DNA of 64,000 nt from Acanthosepion esculentum (taxonomy: Eukaryota; Mollusca; Cephalopoda; Sepiida; Sepiidae): positions 147,754,683 through 147,818,682 of the forward strand of contig OZ038478.1 of NCBI GenBank assembly GCA_964036315.1, given 5' to 3'. Positions 1-12,650 of this stretch are shown piece after piece. The position numbers and the translations under genes were made by a program. Numbering within the stretch: position 1 is the first letter of the stretch; each line of letters begins with the position of its first letter. The notes beneath the pieces are model-generated. The model saw only the letters and a program-made list of their open reading frames with translations, searched no databases and had not been told where the DNA came from.

Positions 1-1380
1 TTTTAGTTTGGTCCTCCACAAACGTATTTTCTGTGGATAAGTTTATTATATACGATTGCTGATTGACAAATTATAAGATAATCTAAGTAGTGGTTTTGCG
101 TAAATTAAGATAAATTTTGGGTTTTAGTAACGCATGTAGGTTCAGTTTTTTACAGAACTGAGAATGCCCAGGAATAAATTAGCGAAAATTTTGATACACG
201 TTCGTCTTCCGAGGATGCGGAACCAGAATTTTATAAGTAAAATAAGAGAAAAAATAACACCGCCGAAGTTATTGAAATAACAGGATTAAATAACTGATTC
301 CGGTTTTTTTAAAGAATGTTTATTTTCTCGTTCATATGGCTTTTTCTGAAATTCATTTGAGTGTCATATATCTTATAAACCACAGCATGAGTTCAGAATT
401 TTCATTACCGTTCGTAAGCGAAACCTACCGAAATCTGCAACATAAGGAAATACATTTCAAAGTTATGTACATACGCAAATATACACATACATCGATTCGT
501 GATGATTTCGTCCGTATCAAATGATGCTGTAACGTAGGTACCAGAGCAAACGATTAAACACGCAGAAGAGTGTAAAATATTAGAACGTCTAAATATGTAT
601 GTACACGTGTACATATATATTTCGGGTTAGCATATGGAAGCAGGTGTCAAAATATCGTGACTCAAACAAGAACCCTTCTGAAGAAAGAAAATGTATTTGG
701 ATCTTTCAATATGAGTCGGGCCGAGAAGTTTCCAGCACTCGCATCATACCTTAGAGCAATTGTTACACACCGGTGGATGTTGAAAGGTTCTCCGCCCGAC
801 CGACTTATAATCTAATATTATTTTTTTTTCAAAGGGTAAGGGCTTTTCTGCACTTACCGTAGTACATACGTAACACGTTATTTGAAGATGTGAAAAGACA
901 AGCTTATAAAAATAAAGAAAGATGAAATGAATATATTAGAAATGATATATCAGATTGTTTAAGAGGAAAACAATGAACAAGATTATATAATTATTTATCT
1001 TTCCTTTCTTAAGAATGAGGCAAAATTATCCCTCGTAATTCTTACCTTATGAGGTGTATATATTATACAAATGGATCCTTCTTTCGGATATCTTGTAGCG
1101 CCTTTTTATTTATTTATTTTTTTTTATATAAATGTTTATCTTTTAATCCTTTTTTTTATTTTCACAGAAATTTTTTTCATTTAGCTTAGTAATGTCCCGC
1201 TGGTAAAGAATCCTCATGAATTTCAATCATATTCAAAAGTAGCTGTCATCCAAATATTAAACGAACACCTTGTTTTTGTTATAAGAATCGCATGTTAAAA
1301 CACGCAAAAGTACTTCTAATCTTTGACTTTATTTTATGCAAATTAAAATCGTATAATTGTCTGAAGTGAGGATAGACACA
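1..1380. other. AT-rich intergenic DNA, nothing recognised
   Basis: Short open frames here (for example 336-524 and 405-614) overlap on opposite strands, have no recognisable motif and are about the size expected by chance at this base composition. No transposon end, RNA gene or splice structure was seen. Confidence 0.6.
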
Positions 1381-1480
1381 ATCTATGTATGTATGTAGGT
1401 ATGTATGTATGTATCTATCTATCTATTTATCCATATATATATATAATGAGTGCGTATATATATATATATATATATATATA
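1381..1480. repeat. ATGT / ATCT / TA compound microsatellite
   Basis: The stretch holds repeated ATGT units, then ATCT units, then TA dinucleotides broken by a short unique spacer. Confidence 0.9.
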
Positions 1481-1877
1481 CTATTAATCTGCGTATTCCT
1501 GAGTAAATATGAGTATAACTTGGAAAATATGATTATATGTTAATTTTATTTACTTCTCAAGGAAAATTACAGAAATTATTATCGATATTGAGCTAGAAAC
1601 GTATATCCGTGTGTGTGTATATTCTGAAATTTTGTTTATAACAGTATATACACGCATGCGAATGTATTATGACTTCAGCAAATGATAATAGAAGCATTAA
1701 ATATTCAGGTGTATATAAAATTATTATAATATTCAATATTAAGTTATAATCACAAGTCACCTTTTGTGTGAGAACAAAAACATTTCTAATGAGACTGTCC
1801 GTGTCAAATGAAGCATACAAAGGCTTACATTATCTCTATATTTTTCTTTATGAAATAAATTAGGATGTCTCCCTTGA

Positions 1878-2002
<125 letters not shown>

Positions 2003-2371
2003 CTGGATGACATGCGCGCACATACTTATGTAGTTAAGTAGGAATAGATTTGCGTGATAAATGCATGACATATAAGTAAAAAAATGAAATGAATGAATGA
2101 GAAAATGGAAAAGTTGTAGGTGTATGCATTCAGCTGATTACGTAATGGGAGTAGGGTTAGGGTTAGGGAGTGTACAGACACACATGTGGCCGAAGGTGCA
2201 GCGTTTGGTAATTTTATAAAATAATAAAAACTGAATATATTTTATGTTCACGTTAGTGAATATATTCGTTAATATACGATCTAAATATTAAGCGATATTA
2301 CTGTCCCCATTGATGACCCATGTTTTGCGATGTTTATATACGCCCGTGCATGATAGACACGAATACACATA

Positions 2372-2375
<4 letters not shown>

Positions 2376-2439
<64 letters not shown>

Positions 2440-2451
2440 CGCGCGCGCGCG
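2376..2451. repeat. (GT)n then (GC)n microsatellite
   Basis: A GT dinucleotide run passes into GTGC and GC repeats near 2435-2451. Both strands give artefact frames (Cys-Val and Thr-His) across it. Confidence 0.95.
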
Positions 2452-2459
2452 TTTGTTGA

Positions 2460-4046
2460 GTGGATCCGAGTGAGAGTGTTTAAATTTTTATCTCTTCTAT
2501 TCTCCGGGAATAAAAGAAAGACAGAGACGTACAAACAGTAAGCGATCTACAGCATTACAGCTCAACTTGCCTGAATTTTATCCGTTTCTTTTTCCCAGGG
2601 AAGACTTGTTATCGATTCGAATCTAAATTCTACTACTGCGGAGATGGTCCACTGGAACCGGTTGGACAGCTGATTCTCGGCTCTAGCGCCAAGTTCCCGT
2701 CAACAGCAGCAGCAGCAGCATGCAGCATCTAATAGTGGCAGCTGCGGTGACGACGACCTGAGTTGGCGGTAGGAGTGTCCGCATCAGATTCATTATTATT
2801 TTTGAAACGCTTATTCCGATCATCTAACTGTTCGATTTCTCACTTCATTAATTCCGAAATGATTGCTATTTTTCCCTTGCTGTTTCCGTTCTTTCCTACT
2901 TAGTTTACAGCTGCGACGATACAGGTTCCTTTTGTTACACTTCTCTGCAATCATCGAAATCTTTGACAGGCAAAGGGTGTAATATTCTCGACCAGACCAG
3001 CACAGCTGAGAGCAGAAGAGAAAGGAAGTGCACGGAGACTAACGAAAAGTCTTCCAAATGCTGTAATTTACAATGTAATATTTGTACTCTCCGTGTTTTA
3101 GTAAGATTTACCAATATAATCATTGAGCATTTCGTCCAGAATTATTATTGTTTTATATGATCCGAACAAAAATCGCTACTTTACAATCAAGATAATATTT
3201 CCAGCTTTAACAGCGGCGTGGAGAGTTTAAAACTTTACAAGATAAAACTTTTTTATTGTCTGTTCTTACCTGTATTGAACAAATCCACACTTATAATATA
3301 ATTATAACTTACCGTTATAGTCCTGGTTTCAGTATTCCCGCGACTTTTATTAAAACTCCTGCTGAGGGCATTTAAGGTAATGTAAGAAAAACAAAACATT
3401 GTCAATATTGTCATCTATAACAAATATAGTTTGTTTTTTCATTGTGGAAATCACCTGATTTTCAGTAGATATTTCCCAGGAAATTTATCTTTTTTTTCCT
3501 TCTTGCTCATTGCTTTAAACAACTACAGACTATCTCGTCCTGTAGATGAGTGTCGAAAGAGGTGACCCGCCAGAAAGGTGTTCCTTGAGAATTGCTGTTG
3601 CTCGTGCGGTGATTGTAGCAGTCCTGATAGTAGTTGCAAGAGTAGCAGAGGTAATAGTTCTTTGTAGTGGTTCCCGTTGTTGTCTTCATAAACGTGGTAG
3701 CGGTAGTTGTCGTCGGGATTGTAAGTGTTTTAAAGGTAGGCTTGTTGCTCATAAAGCGACTTGCGAATGGTTAGTTGAAATTACACGTGTCTTTCTATGC
3801 GTGTGTGCAGGTGTTTGTGTGTCCGTGTCTCTCAGTTTTACGTTTATGGGTCTTAAACCTACGGATGCACCTCTTGAGCGCGTGTGAAATGCAAAGAGGC
3901 AAATAGGGATAATTCTATTAGTTTCACTCTCGAGTATAGCAGCATTTGCGAAGGAGAATGCATTTTTATAATAAACTGTGGTAACCTAAGTTTGTATAGG
4001 TTTTCAAAACATATGCATCGTTCTAAGTGCTCAATTTCAATTTATG

Positions 4047-4049
<3 letters not shown>
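2460..4049. other. Intergenic DNA with short CAG and GTT-rich tracts
   Basis: A short CAG run lies near 2705-2720, and trinucleotide-biased sequence at about 3590-3720 gives a Val/Ala-rich 113-codon frame with no recognisable domain. I see no convincing gene. Confidence 0.5.

Positions 4050-4091
<42 letters not shown>
4050..4091. repeat. (TA)n microsatellite
   Basis: Pure TA run of about 42 bp. Confidence 0.95.
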
Positions 4092-4094
<3 letters not shown>

Positions 4095-4324
4095 AAAATA
4101 TAGTTTTAAGGTGTGGTGTATTTATGGTTAGATTGCTCATCTTCATATCAAGACTGCGTTCAAGAATTTAACAGACTATCGCAATTAACCTCACACTACA
4201 ACTCTGTGAAAAATTAAAACTAATTAATATATTCTCCATCGAATATCTAATATTATTTTAAAAAATACTACTTTTTACTCGGTACAAGACCCACTGAATG
4301 TAGAGACTTACTGAAGGACTTGAT

Positions 4325-4700
4325 TGGTTAGAGATAAGTAAGAGGTAAGAGGCACACTTTATAAGGATATGAGAAAAAGAAAACAGTTAACGCTATATTT
4401 GAACAGGTTAAGGGTTTATTGGTTTGGAAAGCATCTTGTTGGAAGTCGGTTCCCAAAAGTACAGGTTCATGGGAAGATGCTGATCGAGTGGAACATTATT
4501 CTTACTAATAGAATACAAATGGGAAGATAGCAGTTAACCTGAATGTATGTGGCATATCAGGTCTTAACTGTAAATCTTAAAGTTAGTTGAATTAATGAAT
4601 GCAGTACGTCGGTACATTTTCCATGGAAATAGTGATACAGTAGGGAGACGCTTTCAACGGTTCGTCTGTTGGAAAGGAGTTGTACGGTGGAAATTCGGCA
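4325..4700 (-). pseudogene. Jockey/CR1-like LINE, RT C-terminal remnant (copy A)
   Basis: Read on the minus strand this encodes, with frame breaks, the conserved tail that follows the reverse transcriptase domain in jockey/CR1-type LINEs. It shows NRRTVESVSLLYHYFHGKC, then a decayed FP.TCTFGNRLP block and LNLFKYSVN. The same block order is seen at 6440-6895, 8820-9440, 20115-20480 and 20590-21580, so this is one repeat family. Stops and frameshifts show it is dead. Only the 3' end is present, as expected from 5' truncation during LINE integration. Confidence 0.65.
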
Positions 4701-5077
4701 AATACTTTGAGAGGACGTTCGGATCAAGATCGTTTCAAAATCTTTTCTGTTGTCCTTATACCGCTATACATATATCATTTAAAGTTTGCTCTATTTATAG
4801 GGTGTGTCCAGTAGCAAGGACAGAGCGTTTATAAATATAGACATTGAGAACATAGGACTCAACACTACATGATGATTCTCACTTTCAGGCTTCATAGCAG
4901 AGAACTTCAGATTCCATCTAACCATTTCAATTGTAAAATGATGAGCCAATTGCAGCCAATTTAATATTGCGTTTAAATTCTCAAAGACTAGATGTCGAAG
5001 AGGAATATTCATTAGATGAATTATCATGAAAATATTTATAGAGAAGGCACAAGAAAACTACATTACGCCAGTGGAAG

Positions 5078-5203
<126 letters not shown>

Positions 5204-5326
5204 AGTATAGGATTAGTGTATACGGAATAAATTCCAATAACCAAAAATTACTATTCTTAAAAGAGTGCTCAATACAGAGTAGAGCAAATATAATTATTTA
5301 TTTAAAAATTGTAACATGAATATTTT

Positions 5327-5413
5327 ATAAAATCACTACAAAAATAGTCATTTTGTTTCAACACCGCTGGTGTCTTATCAACGGATGATGTTGAACCTTT
5401 GTAGTGATTTTAT
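5327..5413. repeat. Inverted repeat with internal hairpin
   Basis: Sixteen bases at 5327-5342 are repeated as their exact reverse complement at 5398-5413. Inside, the minus strand carries a small stem (ACACC/GGTGT) followed by GAAAC. This resembles hammerhead-type stem-loops in Penelope terminal repeats, but key core bases differ. Confidence 0.7.
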
Positions 5414-5419
5414 AACATA

Positions 5420-6425
5420 TTTATGTTATAAAATTTTTATTTTTTATTTTTAATAAATAATTACATATATATGTGTGTGCGTGTTCGTGTGTGTGTGCAT
5501 GAAATCATAAATTACATTATTAATCGAGTTTGAATTTTCGTGAATTTTAGAAAACTTAAATATAGATTATAAGAGATATTTGTCCAATTAATATGCATTA
5601 TAATACATATATCATTTAATGTGTAACTGACCACATTAATTTTATACCGTCAGTCTATTTTTAATCTACAGGATTTTTACATATTTTTTTCTATTTCACC
5701 GTGTGGTATTAAGGCTGTAAGTCTTCATTAGAAATATATTTACGAAACATACCCATTTTTTTCAAATAAATGTTTGAATCAAAGACACATAAAACTGTTA
5801 TCACCTTAAGAAAATCATTAATATGAAATATATGCTGTGTTAAGTGGCTAACTTTTGAAGGGTTTAAAGCATTGATTTTGGGCCTTTCATAATTATTCAA
5901 ATTAAAAAAGATTATAAAAGTATTCAGAATGTTCATCTTTGCAGGTAAATTGCCGTGTGGCAATGAAGACATTAATCTTCAAAATGGTCCTCAACTTTTC
6001 CATCGAACTAAATTCAGGCGAACAACTCGCCCACTTCATCAATATAACGCTATCCGAATCAGTTTGTTAATATATTTTGACTTTTCCTCACGGAATATAA
6101 TGACACAATCCTTTGCAAAAGCCTTATACATTCTGAAAGTAGTTCAGTAGTTAATTGAGAAATGATTCTATGATGACTTTTCAAAAAAACGTAAATCTGA
6201 GCTTTCAACTTAACATTATCTGGATTTCCTTATGATCTCTTCATTTTTCCTTCTATAATTCCACATCAAAATCATCAAGGTATCACTACTTCATTACAGT
6301 TTTCACTGTGATGTCTTCGCCACATAGTCTTCTAAGTGTTGCTCCACCCTCTAATTAATCGAATGTAACCTATTAGGAATCAAATCAAAAACTATTCCTT
6401 ATTTATTCTGCTGCCTACCTTGACT
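5420..6425. other. AT-rich intergenic DNA, nothing recognised
   Basis: Two opposing frames (5709-5972 minus and 5929-6150 plus) show no domain motif. No element ends were seen. Confidence 0.5.
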
Positions 6426-6439
6426 ATACAGTAAAGACA

Positions 6440-6895
6440 CACTTTACAAGGATAGGAGTGGAAGATAACGGTTGACTCTAGTCTTGAACAGGTTAAGATT
6501 GTAATGATCAGGGAATCATCCACTTGGGAGTACGTTCCACAGTGCAGTGGTTCGCGGGAAGAAGCTGCTTAAGAGGAATTTACTTCTCAACGATGGAATA
6601 CGGAGGGAATGTGGGGTGGTTTGCTACAATGTAGTCGTGAATGTTAGCTCTGTCGGAACCAAAAGATGTAGTTCGTCCGGGCACTTTCCATAGTAATAGC
6701 AACAACACAATGGGAAGCACACCACATACTGCCTGGGAGAGAGAGGTTGGAGGTGGGGAAATTAATTCTTCTCCAACTAGTCCCGAAAACGCTTTTAAAT
6801 TTCAAGACAGGAAAGTAAGTTCTGAGTAGCTCCCGATCAAATGTGGTAACAGTACCCACCTTTTTGCCTGATCTTATAAAGGTAGAGCATAGCAT
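6440..6895 (-). pseudogene. Jockey/CR1-like LINE, RT C-terminal remnant (copy B)
   Basis: The minus strand encodes, across frameshifts, YYYGKCPDELHLLVP, then SLRSKFLLSSFFPRTTALWN and YNLNLFKTRVNRYLPLLS. The FPRTxxLWNxLP and FK.RVNRYL blocks are the extreme C-terminus of jockey/CR1-type LINE polyproteins. At least one in-frame stop lies between the LWN and YNL blocks. The piece is 5'-truncated and lacks endonuclease and catalytic RT motifs. Confidence 0.75.
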
Positions 6896-7080
6896 AAGGA
6901 GTCATATATACTGTAGCGGTACAGAGAGACGGCTATTTTAAAAGCATTTTAACGATTGATCGTATATAGATTGGATATGAGTTTGAGGGAAAATATCCTC
7001 TCAAAGCACAGGGCCCTTCCATTGGACATCCTTTTGCAGCGTATCGGGCATAAATCTGGGCTGATATTCTCATGTCTTTG

Positions 7081-7086
7081 TGTGTA

Positions 7087-7170
<84 letters not shown>
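7081..7170. repeat. (GT)n then (GA)n microsatellite
   Basis: A GT run of about 80 bp ends in a short GAGAGA tract. Confidence 0.95.
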
Positions 7171-7488
7171 TTTGGCTAGGTGGAATAATTCTTGATTCCT
7201 TTAAATTTTTTATTCATTTTGGTTAAATGTGTCGTTTAAATAATGTTCCGAGATTCCTTGCGTCTTAATATGTAAAATTAACTATTTCTTTGCAGAAGCA
7301 CACGGGAATATGGTTATGCATTTTTTTAAAAATACGCGAATATTTTATTCTGCAAATGCGAGCGTATTGTGCCTACGAAATTATTATAAACAAGTTCCTG
7401 TAGAATTTCAATAAACAGCAAAAAGCGCATTTTTGTGAGAATGAATTTTCAGCCCTGAATACTTTTGAATATATCAACGAATTTCAGA

Positions 7489-7540
7489 GAGAAAGAGAGA
7501 TAGATAGATAGATAGATAGAGAGAGAGAAAGAGAGAGAAT
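7489..7540. repeat. GAGA / GATA microsatellite
   Basis: Interspersed GAGA and GATA units. Confidence 0.9.
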
Positions 7541-8815
7541 TGTTTCTGCGTTTTGTGTCTATGTGTGTGTGTGCGCGCAGACGCGCGTGTGTTTGTTTAT
7601 CGGTGGGTTGTTGTGAAACGGAACAAGCTAATTTCGAAATTTTAAACATCGGCTGAAAGATTGCCCATTATTTTTGCCTATAGAAAATCTGCAATTTCTA
7701 TCGCGTCTAGAAATGTGATGCATTTTTATATGAATTTATCTATAAAACATATTATACATAAAATATTGGAATAAAATTGATGGAAATCATTAAGCATCTT
7801 GTGTAATCGTTGTAAAATCCAAGAAAAATACCTGCATTCTTGAACTGTCCTTTATAAAAGGATGGGAATTATGATGGTAATATTAGCAGTTTCTATATAA
7901 ACAAATATTCGGCATTAATTGATCGAGCAGCTAATGTAACTTTCTTATCGAATTTGTATAATCTTTCTATGAAAATAATTTTTTCAGGAAACCACGTTTC
8001 TCCACGTTTTATCGCGCTTTCCAGTATAGAAGTTGGAATATTTTCTGACATTTTATTTAGAGATGAATGTCAACATCTTCATTGTGTCATTTTTGTTTTT
8101 AGAGTTGTATATACAATCCATTTTAGTTGTTGCTGCTATTGAAAAATTCAAATAACGTTATTTGGTACAAGTCTTTGAGATAATCTAACGCCAGGTGAAA
8201 AGGTTCAAAAAGGTTGTCCATTCTGAAGAATGCAATTTTCATTACATCAAAGAATATAAAATAATATTTTAACTGAAGAAAATTAAAAATTATCCAATAT
8301 TTTTACGTTTATTCAAAAAGCATTGCAGTGCATTTTAGTATTATTTCCCGAAATGTTGCATCGTCCTGTGATTTAATCCTTATAAGTGATTACCTTTGTC
8401 ATACGATATTGTTATATTGCTTGAAAAGTTTAATCTCTCTTATATATGTACTTTAAAAAGTGAATTAAAAATAATTTTTAAACACAAGTATTTACAATCA
8501 CGTAAATATACGACGATCTTACAATATATACTGTTCGTAGATAACAGCAACAAAGTTCGTACAATTACAATTGTGCGAAACTTGATAGCTACGCATTAAA
8601 GGAAACGTTAATTTAATGTATGTTTAAAAAATTAAATCGTATAATCATAATAATCACAATAATAATAATAATACAAGGACGGTGAAGATCCTACGATGAG
8701 CATTACTCATTTAAGATTATTCTTTACTTTTGTTAACCGTCTTTTATTTAACTGTGTATACCGATGAATGTATGACACGTTGTGACTTGAAAGACGACCG
8801 GGTCTTAAACTCACC
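7541..8815. other. AT-rich intergenic DNA, nothing recognised
   Basis: Short frames at 7954-8142 and 8396-8599 show no motif. A small AAT-type repeat lies near 8640-8672. Confidence 0.5.
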
Positions 8816-8819
8816 TCTG

Positions 8820-9440
8820 AAATCAAGTGGAACTTTTACATATGATCCATTGCTTAAACTCAGGAAAAATGTATGCTTGCCTGTACCGCTTCAATAAGTA
8901 CCTGACACCCCGTGCTATCTTCGACATTTACAAGAGTAAGCTCAGGCCTAAAATGGAATACTGTTGTTATATTTAGGTGGGAGCTGCCCAGTCCACAGAT
9001 TTCAGGCTTGATAGAGTTCAAAAGCGCATTCGTGTTCTTGTTGGTAAAGAATTATTTTCCACCATGAAACCCCTCTCTTAAAGGAGAGATGTGGCAAGAC
9101 TCTCACAACTCTGTTGCTACTTCCATAGTAAGCGAATGAACGTACTGCCTTCCTTGGTTCCGCAAGTCCTAACCTTCACGACAACGATCCATCTTGCCAC
9201 TTTCATTGTAGCAAGACACCCACATTCCCTACGTATTCAACTGGAGAGAAGTAAGTTCCACTCGAACAGCTTCTTCCCCTCCGAAACACTACTCTGTAGA
9301 ACCGACTCCCAAGAGGATGTTTTCTCGTTCACTACAATCTGAATTAGTTCAAGTCAAAGGTCCAAGCATTATCTTCCTCTTCTATCGGCACAAACTGCCT
9401 CTTACTGCAACCCTCTACATCTAGTGGCCCCTCGACCGTA
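8820..9440 (+). pseudogene. Jockey/CR1-like LINE, RT C-terminal remnant (copy D)
   Basis: On the plus strand the translation gives AIFDIYKSKLRPKMEYCCY, then LDRVQKRIRVLVGK, RRDVARLSQLCCYFHSKR and HPHSLRIQLERSKFHSNS, ending in a decayed FP..LL block. These are the IYKSxLRPxMEYC, LDxxQxR and HRR blocks downstream of the RT active site in jockey/CR1-like LINEs. A stop replaces the expected Trp after MEYCCY, and another stop precedes RRDV. It is the only one of the five pieces on the plus strand, and it ends about 100 bp before the mariner at 9541. Confidence 0.8.
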
Positions 9441-9538
9441 TATAGGGTGAACCTCACTTTAAAAAAAAGAAAAGAACTTGACAAAAATCACATCATTCAC
9501 TTGCCCTAGGTCATTGTTTATGATCCGGCATGTTATTA

Positions 9539-10373
9539 TACGAGGTTCATTCAATAAATAAGCTGAATGTTTCGGTAAAAGGATTTCTAATACAGATAGA
9601 AGCTTACTCTTTTTTATTTTTTTTATATTTCTTCTTTTTCACATGGATTTAATTTCTTTTGCAGATTAAAAAAAACTTTGAGAGTTTTGGCGATTAACAA
9701 CGATGGCCGACCGAGAAGCATGCTCCAGGATTGAACAGCGGTCAGTCATCAAGTTTTTGGTTGCTGAAGTCCAAAAAATGTCTACAAGTGGGCTAAATTG
9801 TTTAAAGCAGGACCGAGCAGTGTTGAGGATGAAGACAGGCCTGGGAGGCCTACAGAAGTGTGATCTCCTGAGGTGATCGAATCAGTCAATGACCTCATTT
9901 AATCTGACAGAAGAGTGACAGTGGATGACATTGCAAGGACTTTGAGGTTATTATAAAGAACAAACGCAGAGGTCATCATTCAGAAGGAGTCTTCTTGCAT
10001 CATGACAACGCAAGGCCTCACACAGCAGCCCAAACAGTGCAGACCATTAACGAGCTGGGCTGGGAACTGCTCCCTCATCCCTCTTACAGCCCAGGCGCTG
10101 CCACTTCAGACTTTCACCTGTTGGTCCCTTGAAAGCGTTCACGAGAGTCACGAAGTTTAAAAGTGATGATGAAGTCAAAAGTATTGTGAGCGACTGGCTG
10201 TGACATCAGTCCAAAGATTTTACGCTGAGGGAATACGGAAGCTTGTGCACAGATGGGAAAAGTGTGTGACAGTGCTGGGAGACTGCGTTGAAAAATTTTT
10301 TAAAAGTAAGCTTCTATCTGTATTAGAAATCCTTATACCGAAAATTCACCTTATTTATTGAATGACCCTCGTA
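9539..10373 (+). mobile_element. Internally deleted mariner, complete TIRs and TA duplication
   Basis: The element spans 9541-10371 (831 bp) and is flanked by TA dinucleotides at 9539-9540 and 10372-10373, the hallmark target duplication of Tc1/mariner elements. The terminal inverted repeats extend about 68 bp with few mismatches. The left one begins CGAGGTTCATTCAATAAATA and the right one is its near reverse complement. Full mariners are usually about 1.3 kb, so roughly 0.5 kb of the transposase region has been lost. It can no longer encode a transposase but could be moved by one supplied in trans. Confidence 0.93.
9703..10140 (+). pseudogene. Mariner transposase remnant (DD34D class)
   Basis: The frame begins MADREACSRIEQRSVIKF, resembling the N-terminal helix-turn-helix of mariner transposases. 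It then jumps to sequence reading YKWAKLFKAG-like and DEDRPGRPTE-like in shifted frames, and after a large deletion to HHDNARPHTAAQTVQ and YSPGAATSDFHL. The Asp of HDNARPH and the Asp of TSDFHL are separated by exactly 34 residues, which is the mariner D34D spacing. The expected YSPDLAPSD has decayed to YSPGAATSD. The first catalytic Asp lies in the deleted part. Stops are present (for example after the PTEV segment). Confidence 0.88.
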
Positions 10374-10783
10374 AAACAAATACAGGTCAAAAATCAATTT
10401 TATTTCACTGACATTCTTGTATATATTTCTTAATAAAAATCCAATTTATTTTTATTCCCGACAAATTAGTAAGAAAATACTTATTTGCCCGCAAAAGAAA
10501 TAGGAATAATTTTTTCCCATATGATTATAATTCCATGGGAGTATCCCTGTTGAATTCAAAATTTATTAATTAGGTTATTACCGTTATTTTCTGAAGCTGT
10601 ATCAGTTGTATAAGATACGGTTTATTGGTAATTAAATAACAGTTGTTACGATTTCAAAATTAATTGAAGATGACGTAGAACAGATCTACATGACATCATT
10701 TTATTCTCCGGGATTGACATTTATGTTTTACATTAAAAAAAAATCATTTATTGAACAAAGTAACTAATAATAACAAAACAAAA

Positions 10784-10933
10784 GTCAATGAAACAAAGCA
10801 AGTTCCGTCGACCATTGATGAAAATTCCAGAACAACGTAACTATAAACAATTTTTTCTATCCTCTGCCAGCCGCAATGATGGAGAAAGCATTACCTCGAA
10901 CCATTGCCAGTGAGGCACGCTGCAAGAGCTACT
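10784..10933 (-). repeat. LINE C-terminus-like repeat, copy 1
   Basis: This 150-bp block aligns without gaps to 57168-57317 with about 8 differences counted by eye. Minus-strand translation gives LLQRASLAMVRGNAFSIIAA followed by a stop. It resembles the conserved last residues of some non-LTR retrotransposon polyproteins (QR.SLA.VRGNA), but the family assignment is tentative. Confidence 0.7.
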
Positions 10934-10939
10934 CATTAC

Positions 10940-12640
10940 ATTCTCTACAATCTTCTTATTAAAGATCTGAATTATTTGATTTTCTGCAGTTCATATTTGA
11001 TTAAAATTACTTTCATTGAACAAAAATAAAGAAACAATGTGATTAAATTTAATATATTTTAATAATTTAGACAACATCTATTATAAAATTATCTATAGTA
11101 AAGTTTTTCATGTGATGTTTGTTAGATAAATTCTGATGAAGACCTGATAAATAGCTTGTATATGCAAATATTAATAAGCGCTAAATGAACATATAATTTG
11201 ATATAATCTTACGCATCACTATCTTCTCTCTCTCGTGATGTTCTTGAATTTCCGGTACAGAAAATAAAACATCTAGCGTTTACTAAAATGTAGGAATCCA
11301 CTAAAATACCATTTAAATTAATAAAAAAATATTCCAGATTAATAATATTTAATGTATATTTTATAATTCCAGTAATATAATTTTAGAAATGCTTATGTTT
11401 TCGTATTATTATAAGCAAAAATTCTGATTTTTCAAAATTGCACCTGATATATCTAATACATATTAATTGCTTGAAACCATGTAAACATTGCAATTATCGA
11501 AATATCTCCAGCCAATCTGGCTAAATAGATTCTGCTGTATAAACTTTTTAAACTTAAATTCGAATCTTCGTCAGGTTTTCTGTTTCGTAACCACGACAAC
11601 TATTTGTGCACAGATTACAAAGCCTTTGTGATGTGTGCTTTAGTTCTTGTATTTAGCGGTATAGATTCTATACAGAATTTCGTGTTGCCTTTATATGTTT
11701 ATTATGAGGTAGATCTTAAAATCTCAAAGCTATAATTATATATATTTGCTTAATTTTAGCGCTTATTTTAATAAGCCATTGATTTTCAATATTCCTAAAC
11801 CAAAACAAACGGCGGCAGTAATCAAAGTTTGAATAGCGAATCATTATGTTACTAACATTTTCAAACTATAAGAATGCCATAATTAATCGGAGATAATTCA
11901 GACATTATATCAGATCATTCTACCTGTGCTACTAGGAATTTGTAACCAAGGCTTGAAAGATTATCAACATCCGATTTCTTAAGTCCATAGAAGTTTCACC
12001 CGATGCCTATTAGTCATAAATTTCAGAACCAGTTTTTCTTTTGTCGTCAATTTATATACAAGAAATGCCGAAAATTAAGTTTGAACTTCAATCATCTTGA
12101 ATGTTTTCTAGAATTAAATTCACTTTTTCCTCTTCTACAGTTATTATAATCCAAGGCTAGTATACCCAGATTGCATTAATATTTCGTTCACTCTCAGTTG
12201 GGGACACTATAAAATAATATTAGTAAGTAGATTAATACCACAATATGTTTAAATTAAAAGAGAAAGTGAAGTAAAATTATTCAGTCATTTGAGGAAAAAA
12301 GATTTAAATTTAACATTACTCACTAAAACAGCCCCTAGCGGAAAAATATGAATCCGCTTTGCAAATATTTCTGTGTCTGAATTAAATATACGATTACGGT
12401 CTTTTTCATTTACAATTCCGTGCATAAATATTAAAGATCGATAATCTTGTAAATATAAATATTAATCAGTGTCCTTAAAAGTACATTTATTATAAAAGCG
12501 GATATCTTGCGAATTTAAACGAGATTTGTTCATGTGAAATTAGGAACGTCGATTTTCCGCAAGATTCTTTGACTGTGTCTGTGTGTTCGACATTGGTTAA
12601 CAACGCCTTTGTTCGAAATCACGAATCGACTTTCAATTGA
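10940..12640. other. AT-rich intergenic DNA, nothing recognised
   Basis: No open frame of note, no repeat ends and no RNA gene signature was seen in this 1.7-kb stretch. Confidence 0.5.
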
Positions 12641-12650
12641 TTTCACTTTA

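Noticed and set aside
2152..2166. GGGTTAGGGTTAGGG, a telomere-like pair of TTAGGG repeats
   Set aside because: Only about two units in unique sequence, too short to call an interstitial telomere array.
3546..3887. 113-codon plus frame, Val/Ala/Cys-rich
   Set aside because: Composition follows local GTT/GTA repeats, an opposing frame of similar length overlaps it, and there is no domain.
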